Below, piece after piece: positions 43,939 through 53,304 of a DNA stretch of 64,000 nt (the stretch's first letter is position 1; the number at the start of each line of letters is the position of its first letter). The position numbers and the translations under genes were made by a program. Under the pieces are notes generated by a model. That model was not told where the DNA came from and ran no database searches. It worked only from the letters and a program-made list of their open reading frames with translations. The DNA is from Streptomyces sp. NBC_01454 (GTDB lineage Bacteria > Actinomycetota > Actinomycetes > Streptomycetales > Streptomycetaceae), in the NCBI RefSeq assembly GCF_036227565.1, contig NZ_CP109460.1:5828001-5892000 (forward strand). The letters run 5' to 3'.

Positions 43939-44266
43939 TGCCCACCGCCGTCGTTGCGCTTGAACCCTGCAGCGTTGGAGCGATCCGCGGCCTCGTGGTT
44001 ATCAGCCATGTCCTTCATGGTCTTGGCGATGCTTTCCAGCCCCTTCACCAAGACTTGGGCGGCACGCTCGATTTCGGTGCGATGTGGCCTGTAGAGGTGC
44101 CCGAACTTCTTCCCTTGTTCGTCGTCCCCCCCCAGGGCGCTCCGAGCCCATCGAGTGTGTGCTTCAGCTTCTCCGTCGCTTTCGCCAAGGCGACGGATTC
44201 CCTGTGAAACGTCGGCGCTTCGCTCTTCAGCTGGTGTGTGTCTATGTCGAAGCCAGAGGCAGCCAC
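43935..44266 (-). pseudogene. WXG100-like protein gene, frameshifted at a C8 tract
   Basis: From ATG 44266 the frame reads ASGFDIDTHQLKSEAPTFHR, then ..EKLKHTLDGLGAPWG, a WXG100-like helix ending in the P-W-G turn. A run of eight C (44126-44133, G on the coding strand) shifts the frame. Past it the other frame continues normally as DDEQGKKFGHLYRPHRTEIE, then ..LVKGLESIAKTMKDMADN, and stops at 43935, overlapping the toxin start. Six or nine G would keep the frame. It may be a pseudogene, a slippage or phase-variable site, or a sequencing error. When intact it would be the small partner co-secreted with the toxin by a type VII system. Confidence 0.7.
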
Positions 44267-44885
44267 GAGTCCCCCTTAATGCTCATCTCAGTACGCTACG
44301 AGTTTACTCTGCGCCACTGACGGTGGCACCTAACCGGCTTACGCTGCCCACCTGTTAGTCGAGTCCCGACGATTGCGCACATTACGTCCCATCAGATGCA
44401 GCCAAGTCGTGGCTCAAACTCGCCATTAAGTGTGCGCTGTTCAAGGCATAGGACTGGTCCGGGGCGAGATGAAGCCTCTGACTGGTGCTTGATTCAACTC
44501 AACTTAATCTGTTGAGTGCTCACGATAGGGCGCCGCAACCAGGGGCGCCGAGAATGGCGAGCATCGGCATCATCACGGTGCGGGCTACGCCGAAGGCAGC
44601 TTGCTCCCATGTGACGCAGGTTTGGTGTCCGGGCATCGCCACACCGTCCCAGCAGACCCACCGTCATGCCGACGATGAACGCAGTCAAGTACCGTGCCCA
44701 GAACGAGCAGTAGTCTGCCGCAAGAGCACCGCAGGTTCTCCTTGATGCATAGCCCAGCCATGGTGGCTGGGGTACAAGGCGCCGCGTGCGTTCTCCCGCG
44801 GCTCAAGCATCAGTGGTACATCAAGCATCCGTTACGGCCGCAGCGGCTCTCGCACCAGTTGTCGGCGTGCCGGCGTGGTCGGGAA
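44267..44885. other. lower-GC intergenic stretch upstream of the toxin locus
   Basis: About 620 bp without a supported gene. GC content is lower than average up to about 44800. An inverted repeat ACTCAAC-7 nt-GTTGAGT lies at 44497-44517 in an AT-rich segment (ATTCAACTCAACTTAATC) and may be an operator. Short frames in this stretch have no recognisable similarity or ribosome binding site. Confidence 0.5.
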
Positions 44886-44927
44886 CGCCGAGGGCCCGGC
44901 CGGATGTCTCCGGTCGGGCCCTCGGCG
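44886..44927 (-). terminator. strong terminator after the MHS transporter gene
   Basis: An 18-bp stem with one G-T pair and a 6-nt ATGTCT loop, 36 bp beyond the stop of the transporter gene. Confidence 0.9.
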
Positions 44928-44963
44928 TAGTACGGGTGCGGGTCGGTCCGCGGGGCGGACGGG

Positions 44964-46475
44964 TCAGGCCGTCGAACCGGCCGTGGCGGGGCGGTGGGCC
45001 GCCTCTCGGAGCTCCTGGGCCTCCGCCTCGGTCTCGACGGCCGGGGGCGAGCCGGGCAGCGGCTTGCCGGCGCTCTCCGACATCATCAGGACCGCGATAC
45101 CGCCGATCACGGCCGCCGCCATCATGTAGTAGGCGGGCATCATCTTGTTGCCGGTCGCACCGATCAGGGCGGTGACCACCAGCGGCGTCGTCCCGCCGAA
45201 GAGCGACACGGAGACGTTGAAGCCGATCGACAGCGAGCCGTAGCGCACCTTGGTCGGGAACAGCGCGGGCAGTGCGGACGGCATCGCCGAGGTGAACGTG
45301 ACCAGCAGCAGGCCGAGCGCGGCCATGCCCAGCGCGATGGCGACCAGCGATCCCTGCCGGATCAGCAGCAGCGCGGGAACCGACAGCACCAGGAAGCCCA
45401 CGCAGCCCGCGCCGATGACCGGACGGCGGCCGAAGCGGTCGGTGAGCCGGCCCGCGAGCGGCTGGACGCCCATCATCAGGACCATCACGGCGAGCACGAC
45501 CAGCAGCCCGTGCGTCTCGTCGTACTTCAGCTCCGAGGTCAGGTAGCTCGGCATGTACGACAGCAGCATGTAGTCCGTGACGTTGAAGACCAGGACCAGG
45601 CCGATGCACAGCAGCATGGACCGCCACTGGCCGAAGATCATCTCGCGGATACCGATCCGCTTCTCGACCTCGCGGCGCTCCTTCTCCTTGCTCCGCGCCT
45701 CCTTCTCCAGCTGCGCGAAGGCCGGGGTCTCCTCCAGCCGCAGCCGCAGGTAGAGGCCGATGATGCCCATCGGTCCGGCGATCAGGAACGGGATGCGCCA
45801 GCCCCAGGAGTTCAGGTCACCGGTGGACAGCAGCGCGGTCATCAGGGTGACCAGGCCGGCGCCGCCGACGTAGCCGGCCAGCGTGCCGAACTCCAGCCAG
45901 CTGCCGAGGAAGCCGCGCTTCTTGTCGGGCGCGTACTCGGCGATGAAGGTGGAGGCGCCGCCGTATTCGCCGCCGGTGGAGAAGCCCTGCACCAGACGGG
46001 CGACGAGCAGCAGGATGGGCGCGCCCACGCCGATGGAGGCGTAGGACGGGATCAGACCGATGGCGAAGGTGCCCGCCGCCATCATGATCATGGTGATCGC
46101 GAGGACCTTCTGCCGGCCGATCCGGTCACCGAGCGGCCCGAAGACCATGCCGCCGATGGGGCGCACCAGGAACGCCGCCGCGAACGCTCCGAACGTCGAC
46201 AGCAACTGCGCGGTCGGGTTCCCGGACGGGAAGAAGACATGCCCGAGGGTGACCGCGATGTAGCTGTACACGCCGAAGTCGAACCACTCCATCGCATTGC
46301 CGAGCGCGGCCGCCGACACGGCGCGCTTGACCATCGCGGGGTCGACGACGGTCACCTCGCCCGAGGCCGCTGTCGCCGGATCCGCCGCCTGTTTCCGCTG
46401 CGGATCGGGTGCGGTCTCGGCACGGCGGCCGACGGGATTACGGGGCCCGGGGTCGACGGGGGACTGCGTCGGCAC
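44964..46475 (-). CDS. MHS-family MFS transporter (ProP-like)
   Basis: A protein of about 503 residues with 12 helices, close to the proline/betaine-type MHS carriers: AALGNAMEWFDFGVYSYIAVTLG at its start in sense (ALGNAMEWFDFGVYSY), GDRIGRQKVLAI, LVQGFSTGGEYGGASTFIAEY, and DRFGRRPVIGAG. A charged coil (KEARSKEKERREVEKR) forms the central loop. ProP-like proteins import osmoprotectants with protons; other MHS members carry citrate or dicarboxylates. The start is GTG 46475 by context; the N-terminal 45 residues before VKRAVSAAALG are variable, so an internal start is possible. Confidence 0.87.
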   Translation of the reverse strand: MPTQSPVDPGPRNPVGRRAETAPDPQRKQAADPATAASGEVTVVDPAMVKRAVSAAALGNAMEWFDFGVYSYIAVTLGHVFFPSGNPTAQLLSTFGAFAAAFLVRPIGGMVFGPLGDRIGRQKVLAITMIMMAAGTFAIGLIPSYASIGVGAPILLLVARLVQGFSTGGEYGGASTFIAEYAPDKKRGFLGSWLEFGTLAGYVGGAGLVTLMTALLSTGDLNSWGWRIPFLIAGPMGIIGLYLRLRLEETPAFAQLEKEARSKEKERREVEKRIGIREMIFGQWRSMLLCIGLVLVFNVTDYMLLSYMPSYLTSELKYDETHGLLVVLAVMVLMMGVQPLAGRLTDRFGRRPVIGAGCVGFLVLSVPALLLIRQGSLVAIALGMAALGLLLVTFTSAMPSALPALFPTKVRYGSLSIGFNVSVSLFGGTTPLVVTALIGATGNKMMPAYYMMAAAVIGGIAVLMMSESAGKPLPGSPPAVETEAEAQELREAAHRPATAGSTA

Positions 46476-46954
46476 GTGCTCGCTCGCCTGCGCTCTCTTT
46501 GGACGACAACATGACACCGCCCGCCATGGCGTGGCGGGCCAGAGCCCGTCGGGGAGCGACGGGCAAAGGTCGACCATAGGGGCAGACCGGATCATCACGG
46601 ACAGTGCGCGGATGACCGCGCAGTCGGCCGTATACCCGCTCCTTGCTGGGGAAACGCACTGTGCGCGAGCGATTTCCGGCCCTCGCCTCTGTGATCCATA
46701 TCGCGATGATCCGCTGCAACCATCGGCGGATTGTGACGTGCGCCACGTGAAGTCATGAAGTCATGAAGTCGAAGGGGGGCGTACGGGCGAGGGGCGGGCC
46801 GGAGCGCGAGAACGGCGCGGCGGCACTTGGCACCGCCGCGCCGATGTGGATCGTCGCGTTCTCTCAAGGATCAGCCATGACCGCCCACCCCGCCACTCGG
46901 ACGTGGGTCCGGCCGGCCGGTCGGCGTGCTGGACGCCCACCTCGGCCACACCAG
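46476..46954. other. 480-bp intergenic region with small TGAAGTCA repeat
   Basis: No supported gene. It carries the promoter of the MHS transporter. An 8-bp unit TGAAGTCA is repeated three times at 46748-46771 (last copy TGAAGTCG), just after GTGACGTGCGCCACGTG, a near-palindrome that could bind a regulator. I see nothing else. Confidence 0.45.
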
Positions 46955-47046
46955 CCCTGTCACGGCACCTACGCCCCGTCCGTCACAGCATCCACGCCCC
47001 GTCCGTCACGGCATCCACGCCTCGTACGTCACGGCATCCACGCCTC
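46955..47046. repeat. 23-bp tandem repeat, four units, covering the 3' end of the CU044_5270 gene
   Basis: Units at 46955-46977 (6 mismatches), 46978-47000, 47001-47023 and 47024-47046; the last three differ at only one to three positions (core GTCACGGCATCCACGC). The unit nearest the gene encodes its last residues and stop; the others are copies of the 3' end outside the frame. Slippage duplication is the likely origin; no spacers, so not CRISPR. Confidence 0.85.
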
Positions 47047-48078
47047 GTACGACATCACCTCACCGGACCTGATCCTGAACTCCGGATGGTTCTTGGTGAA
47101 GGTGACCTCCAGGCCCAGAAGTTCGCCGGTGCGCGGGTCGAAGATCACCATCTGGCGGGTGGAGTCCATGGCGCCGTCGGGGCCGTCGTACACATACGCC
47201 TGTCCGCGCCGGCCCAGCCGGTCGGTGACCGTGCCCGCCTGGCGCAGCCCGCCCGCGTCGGCCAGCATCCGGACGATGGCCGCGGTCTCCCGGGGCCCCG
47301 GTGTCCACTCCTGGCGGAAGGAGGAGAGCGCCGAGAGGAGTTGCCCCGTGGTGCGGTTGCCGTCCGGTCCGCCGTAGAGCCACGACAGCTGTGCGCGCAG
47401 CTTCGCGGGGTCCGTCGAGGGCCGGGTACGGGAGGCCAGGCCGCTGTGCCGGGCCTCCGAGCCGGCCGGATAGGTCGTGTCGTGCAGGACCTTGCCGTCG
47501 CTGACATGTCGCCAGTGGCCGTCGTTGTCGTGGATCACCGGGCGGCCCGGGTGCCGGGGGTCGGTGGCCACGACCAGTTCCGAGCCGCTGCCGTCGGCGT
47601 TCCAGTGGGTGATCCGCTCCTCGGGCACGGTGACCGGCGGCGCGGCGTGCGGGCCGGTCTCCATGCTCATGTACCAGGTCTGCAGATGGCTGCCGCGCCG
47701 CGGCCCGTCGGCGGCGCCGGCCGACCCGGCAAGGGCCTCCGCCCGGCGGGCGAGGGTGTCCAGCGAGACGGACGGCGCACCGGTGTGCAGGGTGAGGGCG
47801 GCGGGCGCGGCGACGGCGGGGCTGCTGCCGGCACCGGAGAAGGTGAGCGCGAGGGCGGCGACGGCGGCCAGCGACGCGGCGGTCAGGCCCAGCACCAGTC
47901 GCCGCCGGGGCACGGGGTGCGGACGGGCACGGCGGCCGGCGCCGGCCGCCGGCTCCGTCAGGTCCGTCAGCTCTGTCAGCCGGCGCTCCGCCCGGGCGGT
48001 CAGCGGGCGGTCGCGCCAGGAGCCGTCGTCGGCCGGGGCGGGGTCGGCCTGCCGCAGCAGCTCCAGTTCGTCAGTCAT
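47029..48078 (-). CDS. CU044_5270-family membrane-anchored protein
   Basis: A 349-residue protein. The N-terminal 55 residues are cytosolic and charged; one transmembrane helix follows (LVLGLTAASLAAVAALALTF), then an extracytoplasmic domain with RRGSHLQTWYMSMETGP, LLSALSSFRQEWTPGPRETAAIVRML, and YVYDGPDGAMDSTRQMVIFDPRTGELLGLEV in parts (DSTRQMVIFDPRTGELLG). This matches CU044_5270-family proteins, which regularly sit after ECF-like sigma factors. The start overlaps the sigma gene stop by 8 bp. It may act like an anti-sigma or sensor; unproven. The C terminus lies in a tandem repeat. Confidence 0.82.
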   Translation of the reverse strand: MTDELELLRQADPAPADDGSWRDRPLTARAERRLTELTDLTEPAAGAGRRARPHPVPRRRLVLGLTAASLAAVAALALTFSGAGSSPAVAAPAALTLHTGAPSVSLDTLARRAEALAGSAGAADGPRRGSHLQTWYMSMETGPHAAPPVTVPEERITHWNADGSGSELVVATDPRHPGRPVIHDNDGHWRHVSDGKVLHDTTYPAGSEARHSGLASRTRPSTDPAKLRAQLSWLYGGPDGNRTTGQLLSALSSFRQEWTPGPRETAAIVRMLADAGGLRQAGTVTDRLGRRGQAYVYDGPDGAMDSTRQMVIFDPRTGELLGLEVTFTKNHPEFRIRSGEVMSYEAWMP

Positions 48079-48775
48079 GGCGGCGGCCTCCCGCTCGGGT
48101 CGGTACGGGGTGGGGGGACAGGGGGTGAGGGAGGGCAGGTCGGGCGGCCGGACGGGGGGCCGGCGGCAGCGGTGCGGGCCTTGTCGCGGGCGGTGGCGCA
48201 CCGGTCGGGGCGCCGGCCTCGGCCCCGGGGGTGTCCTTGCTCCGGGTGGTGTCCTTCTGCCGCATCCGCGCCATCCGCATCCGCTCTATCTGCGTACGGA
48301 GCCGGCCGCGCGCCCGGTGCAGACGCATGGCGGCCGCGCTCTGCCCGCACCCGAGGGTCACCGCCAGTTCCCCGACGGTCAGTTCCTCCCAGGCGGTCAG
48401 CCGCAGCACCTCCTGGTCCGCGGGGGAGAGGCGGGCCAGCGCCTCGTGCACCCAGGACCCGGGCCGCTCCGCCGCCGGGCCGTTGTCCACGGGCTGCCGC
48501 TGCCGCGCCGCCTCGTGGTGGCCGAGCCGGTGCAGCAGCCGCCGGTAACGGCCCAGCCCCCGCACGGTGTTGGCCAGACAGTTGCGAGCCACCCCGTACA
48601 GCCAGGGCAGTGGCGCGTCGGGGAGTTCGGCGCGGCGTCTCCAGGCGGTGGAGAAGACCTCCGCCACGACTTCCTCGACCTCGTGTGCCTGCCCGTCCAG
48701 CCGTCGCGCCACGAAGCGGCTGACCGCCCAGTAGTGCGCGCGATAGGCCTCGGCGAAGGCGTCGTCCGTGCTCAT
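48071..48775 (-). CDS. ECF-type RNA polymerase sigma factor
   Basis: A 234-residue sigma-70 family protein. Region 2 is FAEAYRAHYWAVSRFVARRL, HEVEEVVAEVFSTAWRRRAELPD and LPWLYGVARNCLANTVR; region 4 is ALARLSPADQEVLRLTAWEELTVGEL in parts (LSPADQEVLRLTAWEELTV), with LGCGQSAAAMRLHRARGRLR as helix-turn-helix. The C-terminal 60 residues are an Ala/Pro-rich tail. It overlaps the CU044_5270 gene and is divergent from the ctaD-like gene. Target promoter not known. Confidence 0.9.
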   Translation of the reverse strand: MSTDDAFAEAYRAHYWAVSRFVARRLDGQAHEVEEVVAEVFSTAWRRRAELPDAPLPWLYGVARNCLANTVRGLGRYRRLLHRLGHHEAARQRQPVDNGPAAERPGSWVHEALARLSPADQEVLRLTAWEELTVGELAVTLGCGQSAAAMRLHRARGRLRTQIERMRMARMRQKDTTRSKDTPGAEAGAPTGAPPPATRPAPLPPAPRPAARPALPHPLSPHPVPTRAGGRRHD

Positions 48776-48900
48776 GAACCCTTGGTGTCCGGCATGGACC
48801 GGATCATCACACCCGGCCCGGTGAGACTTCCCACGCCCTCCCGCGGGCCCCGGTCCCCGCGGGCGGTGAGGTGTGCGGCGGTGCCGGACACCTAACGGGC

Positions 48901-50547
48901 ATGAGGTTTCCCGTGAAGTGGTGGACGACCACCGACCACAAGACGATCGGCACGCTCTACCTGGTCACCGCGTTCGCCTTCTTCTGCGTCGGCGGACTGC
49001 TGGCGCTGGTGATGCGCGCCGAACTGGCCCGGCCGGGCCACCAGATCATGTCGAACGAGCAGTTCAACCAGGCGTTCACGATGCACGGCACGATCATGCT
49101 GCTGATGTTCGCGACGCCGCTGTTCGCCGGCTTCGCGAACTGGATCATGCCGCTGCAGATCGGCGCGCCCGATGTCGCCTTCCCCCGGCTGAACATGTTC
49201 GCCTACTGGCTCTATCTCCTCGGCTCGCTCATCGCGGTGGGCGGGTTTCTGACGCCGCAGGGCGCGGCCGACTTCGGCTGGTTCGCCTATGCGCCGCTGT
49301 CCGACTCCGTGCATTCCCCCGGAATCGGCGCCGATATGTGGATCATGGGCCTCGCTTTCTCCGGCTTCGGCACGATCCTCGGTTCGGTCAACTTCATCAC
49401 GACGATCATCTGCATGCGGGCACCGGGCATGACGATGTTCCGGATGCCGATCTTCTGCTGGAATGTGCTGCTGACCGGTGTACTGGCGCTGCTGGCCTTC
49501 CCGGTGCTGGCAGCGGCGCTGCTCGCGCTGGAGGCGGACCGTAAATTCGGGGCGCATGTCTTCGATGCCGCGAACGGTGGTGCGTTGCTCTGGCAGCACC
49601 TCTTCTGGTTCTTCGGCCATCCAGAGGTGTACATCATCGCCCTGCCGTTCTTCGGCATCATTTCCGAGGTCATTCCGGTGTTCTCCCGGAAGCCGATGTT
49701 CGGCTATATCGGTCTGATCGCGGCGACGGTTTCGATCGCCGGTCTTTCGGTCACGGTGTGGGCGCACCACATGTATGTGACGGGCGGCGTGCTGTTGCCG
49801 TTCTTCTCCTTCATGACGTTCCTCATCGCGGTGCCGACGGGTGTGAAGTTCTTCAACTGGATCGGCACGATGTGGAAGGGCTCACTGTCCTTCGAGACGC
49901 CGATGCTGTGGGCGATCGGCTTCCTGATCACCTTCACCTTCGGTGGTCTGACCGGTGTCATCCTGGCCTCGCCGCCGATGGACTTCCACGTCTCCGACTC
50001 GTACTTCGTGGTGGCGCACTTCCACTACGTGGTCTTCGGCACGGTCGTCTTCGCGATGTTCGCCGGGTTCCACTTCTGGTGGCCGAAGATGACCGGCAAG
50101 ATGCTGGACGAGCGGCTCGGCAAGATCACCTTCTGGACGCTGTTCGTGGGCTTCCACGGCACCTTCCTCGTCCAGCACTGGCTCGGCGCGGAAGGCATGG
50201 TGCGGCGTATCCCCGACTATCTCGCGGCCGACGGCTTCACCACCTTGAACACCGTCTCCAGCATCTTCTCCTTCCTCCTCGGGCTCTCCCTCCTGCCATT
50301 CCTCTACAACGTGTGGAAGACCGCGAAGTACGGCGAAAAGGTCACCTCCGACGATCCCTGGGGATACGGCCGTTCGCTGGAATGGGCGACGTCCTGCCCG
50401 CCTCCCCGGCACAACTTCCGTACGCTGCCGCGTATTCGCTCCGAATCCCCGGCCTTCGATCTGCACCACCCGGAGAGCGCACGCGAGACCGGGGCCCTGG
50501 CGGACGCCGAGCACACGCCCGCCACCGGAATCGGGGCACGCATATGA
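48901..50547 (+). CDS. ctaD: cytochrome c oxidase subunit I (stand-alone paralog)
   Basis: A 548-residue heme-copper oxidase subunit I with 12 helices. All metal ligands are visible: heme a His in [12 protein letters not shown], CuB His and cross-linked Tyr in [14 protein letters not shown], the CuB His pair in [10 protein letters not shown], and heme His pair in [11 protein letters not shown]. It is a complete aa3-type catalytic subunit. The usual partners (ctaC, ctaE, ctaF, qcr) are not adjacent, so it is likely a second copy. It overlaps a small membrane protein gene by 4 bp (ATGA). ATG 48901 is preferred over an in-frame start 30 bp upstream. Confidence 0.93.
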   Translation: MRFPVKWWTTTDHKTIGTLYLVTAFAFFCVGGLLALVMRAELARPGHQIMSNEQFNQAFTMHGTIMLLMFATPLFAGFANWIMPLQIGAPDVAFPRLNMFAYWLYLLGSLIAVGGFLTPQGAADFGWFAYAPLSDSVHSPGIGADMWIMGLAFSGFGTILGSVNFITTIICMRAPGMTMFRMPIFCWNVLLTGVLALLAFPVLAAALLALEADRKFGAHVFDAANGGALLWQHLFWFFGHPEVYIIALPFFGIISEVIPVFSRKPMFGYIGLIAATVSIAGLSVTVWAHHMYVTGGVLLPFFSFMTFLIAVPTGVKFFNWIGTMWKGSLSFETPMLWAIGFLITFTFGGLTGVILASPPMDFHVSDSYFVVAHFHYVVFGTVVFAMFAGFHFWWPKMTGKMLDERLGKITFWTLFVGFHGTFLVQHWLGAEGMVRRIPDYLAADGFTTLNTVSSIFSFLLGLSLLPFLYNVWKTAKYGEKVTSDDPWGYGRSLEWATSCPPPRHNFRTLPRIRSESPAFDLHHPESARETGALADAEHTPATGIGARI

Positions 50548-51005
50548 ACGAGGGAACGCAGATGGGCGAAGGAAGGCGGAGCGGCGAAGGCGCGGGACCG
50601 GGCGGCCGAATGCCCGGCGGAGGGAGCCTGCCGCACACGGGAGAAATGCCGGGGGTCGACGGCACGGCGAGGGACCGGGCCATCAACGAGATCGAGGGAT
50701 TTCTCCTCTGGGAGGCGGAGAAGGGCCGGGCACGCCTTCGCGCGGAAGCCTTCTGCGCCGGTCTGCCCTGGCTCACCGACACCCAGCGGCGGGAGGTGGA
50801 GCTGCACTACCGCCGCGACCAGCGCGATGCCACCTGGGCGTATCTGGAGCGCATCGCGGTCCGCAGCGCCACCCTGCGGGCCGAATACGAGGGCGTCTAC
50901 CGGGCCCTGCGGCGACGGCTGATCACCGCGGTCGTCAGCGGCACGGTCGCCGTGGCGGCGCTGGTGGCCGTGGCGGTCGCCCAGATGGCGGTGCGCCGAG
51001 GGTGA
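50544..51005 (+). CDS. small membrane protein coupled to ctaD paralog
   Basis: A 153-residue protein whose ATG overlaps the ctaD stop. The first 45 residues are Gly-rich, followed by an alpha-helical charged region ([20 protein letters not shown], then [20 protein letters not shown]) and one C-terminal transmembrane helix ([20 protein letters not shown]). The coupling to ctaD suggests an oxidase accessory or assembly role; I do not recognise the family. The last codons are repeated directly downstream. Confidence 0.75.
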   Translation: MNEGTQMGEGRRSGEGAGPGGRMPGGGSLPHTGEMPGVDGTARDRAINEIEGFLLWEAEKGRARLRAEAFCAGLPWLTDTQRREVELHYRRDQRDATWAYLERIAVRSATLRAEYEGVYRALRRRLITAVVSGTVAVAALVAVAVAQMAVRRG

Positions 51006-51036
51006 CGCCCGGGTCGTGCGCCGAGGGTGACGCCCG
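50991..51036 (+). repeat. 21-bp direct repeat duplicating the gene's 3' end
   Basis: The same 21 bases (starting GTGCGCCGAGGGTGACG) occur at 50991-51011 and 51016-51036. The first copy contains the last codons and stop of the small membrane protein gene. Confidence 0.85.
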
Positions 51037-51082
51037 CGGGGGGGGCACGGCCGTCACCCGGGCCGGTGTGCCGGCGCGCCGC

Positions 51083-52232
<1,150 letters not shown>

Positions 52233-52242
<10 letters not shown>

Positions 52243-52853
52243 TCCTTGGTGCCCTTGGAGATCTTCATGTTCAGGCCGGACAGCTTGAAGGTCCCCGCGT
52301 TGGTGGCCCAGGCCGTCTGCCGCAGGCTGTTGATGCTGACGTCGTCGGCCTGCTGGGCGAAGAGGTCCTGCATGCCCTGGCCGCTGTCCGGTCCCTTGTC
52401 GAGGGTGGAGGCGTCCCGGCCGATCTCGATGCCGTGGAACGACGCGTCGCCGGAGAGCTGGGTGGCGTCCACGAAGAGGTTGGTCGCCTCGACGGGCGTG
52501 CTGCCCGTACCGGCGCTGAGGTGGAGCGAGATATCGCCGATGACGGGCAGATGCGTGACCACCGACTGGCACAGGTGGTGCATCCGTGCGGTCTTGATGG
52601 CGGTGACGGCGACCGGCAGGAGATCTCCCCTGGCGTTCGTGTCCACGCTGCCGTACTGGGCGAAGCCGTCGCCCGTGAGGCTGTCGGCGGAAACCTTGAA
52701 CTGCTGTCCCGAGACGGCGAACGAGGCCGCCAGCGCCCCGTTGGCCAGGGCGATGCCCAGGGCGGCGGTGCCGACGAGGGCCGGGACGGACAGCGCGGCG
52801 AACCTGCGCCATCTGATGCGTCCCGTGACGGGTCTGCCGGGTGCGTCCTTCAT
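52233..52853 (-). CDS. DUF6230 secreted/cholesterol-esterase-like surface protein
   Basis: A 206-residue protein from ATG 52853. After a basic start (RIRWRRFAALSVPALVGTAA) a signal or anchor helix leads to ALAASFAVSGQQFKVSADSL, the invariant DUF6230 beginning. The mature domain has two cysteines (LCQSVV and the terminal KECF) and a beta-rich pattern. The gene is first in a three-gene operon (DUF6230-DUF6114-secreted protein) in which each start overlaps the previous stop. Streptomyces genomes carry several such operons; their role at the cell surface is not known. Confidence 0.87.
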
Positions 52854-53242
52854 AACGGTGTGTCCCCTTCGAAGAGCAAGGAAGCGCGCTGTCGAACCGT
52901 GTGGGGGTGCCTGTGTGTGGTGCGGCGTGGGTGCGGCGTGCTGCGTGGGTGTGACGTGCTGCGTGGGCCGGAGACGCGCGGGGCCGGCGTGTGCGGGTGT
53001 GGGGAAGAACGTGCGGTTCGGCCGGAGACGCTGCGGAGCGGTGCGCGACGAGGGCGAACTGCCAAGTGTTACCCGTGAGTTGAATGTAAGTCTGAGCATG
53101 ACAACTGACAAGGTTGAGGCAGGAGCCGGTTTCGGACATACCGCGCGTCCGGCTTTCCGGGCCCGCCCCTCCCCGTACCGCGCACCCGCACCGGGACCCC
53201 GCACCGGGCCGGGCCGCCGCCGCGGTGGGTGCCCCGCAAGAC
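52854..53242. other. promoter region of the DUF6230 operon with short repeats
   Basis: About 390 bp without a gene. The segment 52915-52975 holds two copies of CGTGCTGCGTGGG and several GTGCGG/GTGTGG units. An AT-richer stretch (53060-53115) with ATGTAAGTCTGAGCATGACA probably contains the promoter of the DUF6230 operon. Confidence 0.5.
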
Positions 53243-53284
53243 GGCAGGGGCGCCCACCCGTACATCCGGGTGCGCGCCCCTGCC
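53243..53284 (-). terminator. terminator after the P450 gene
   Basis: An 11-bp stem (GGCAGGGGCGC/GCGCCCCTGCC), a C/C mismatch, then a 6-bp inner stem (CACCCG/CGGGTG); 20 bp beyond the P450 stop. Confidence 0.88.
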
Positions 53285-53304
53285 GCTCCTCGCCGTGGTG
53301 CCGG

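Noticed and set aside
44485..44930. Short frames upstream of the toxin locus
   Set aside because: No ribosome binding sites or similarity, and frames overlap on both strands; treated as intergenic.
44994..46514. Plus-strand open frame opposite the MHS transporter
   Set aside because: His/Arg/Gln-rich antisense sequence without domains; the transporter on the other strand is certain.
46955..47046. 23-bp repeats as a possible CRISPR array
   Set aside because: Units are directly adjacent with no unique spacers, degenerate at one end, and part of a gene's 3' end; no cas genes nearby.
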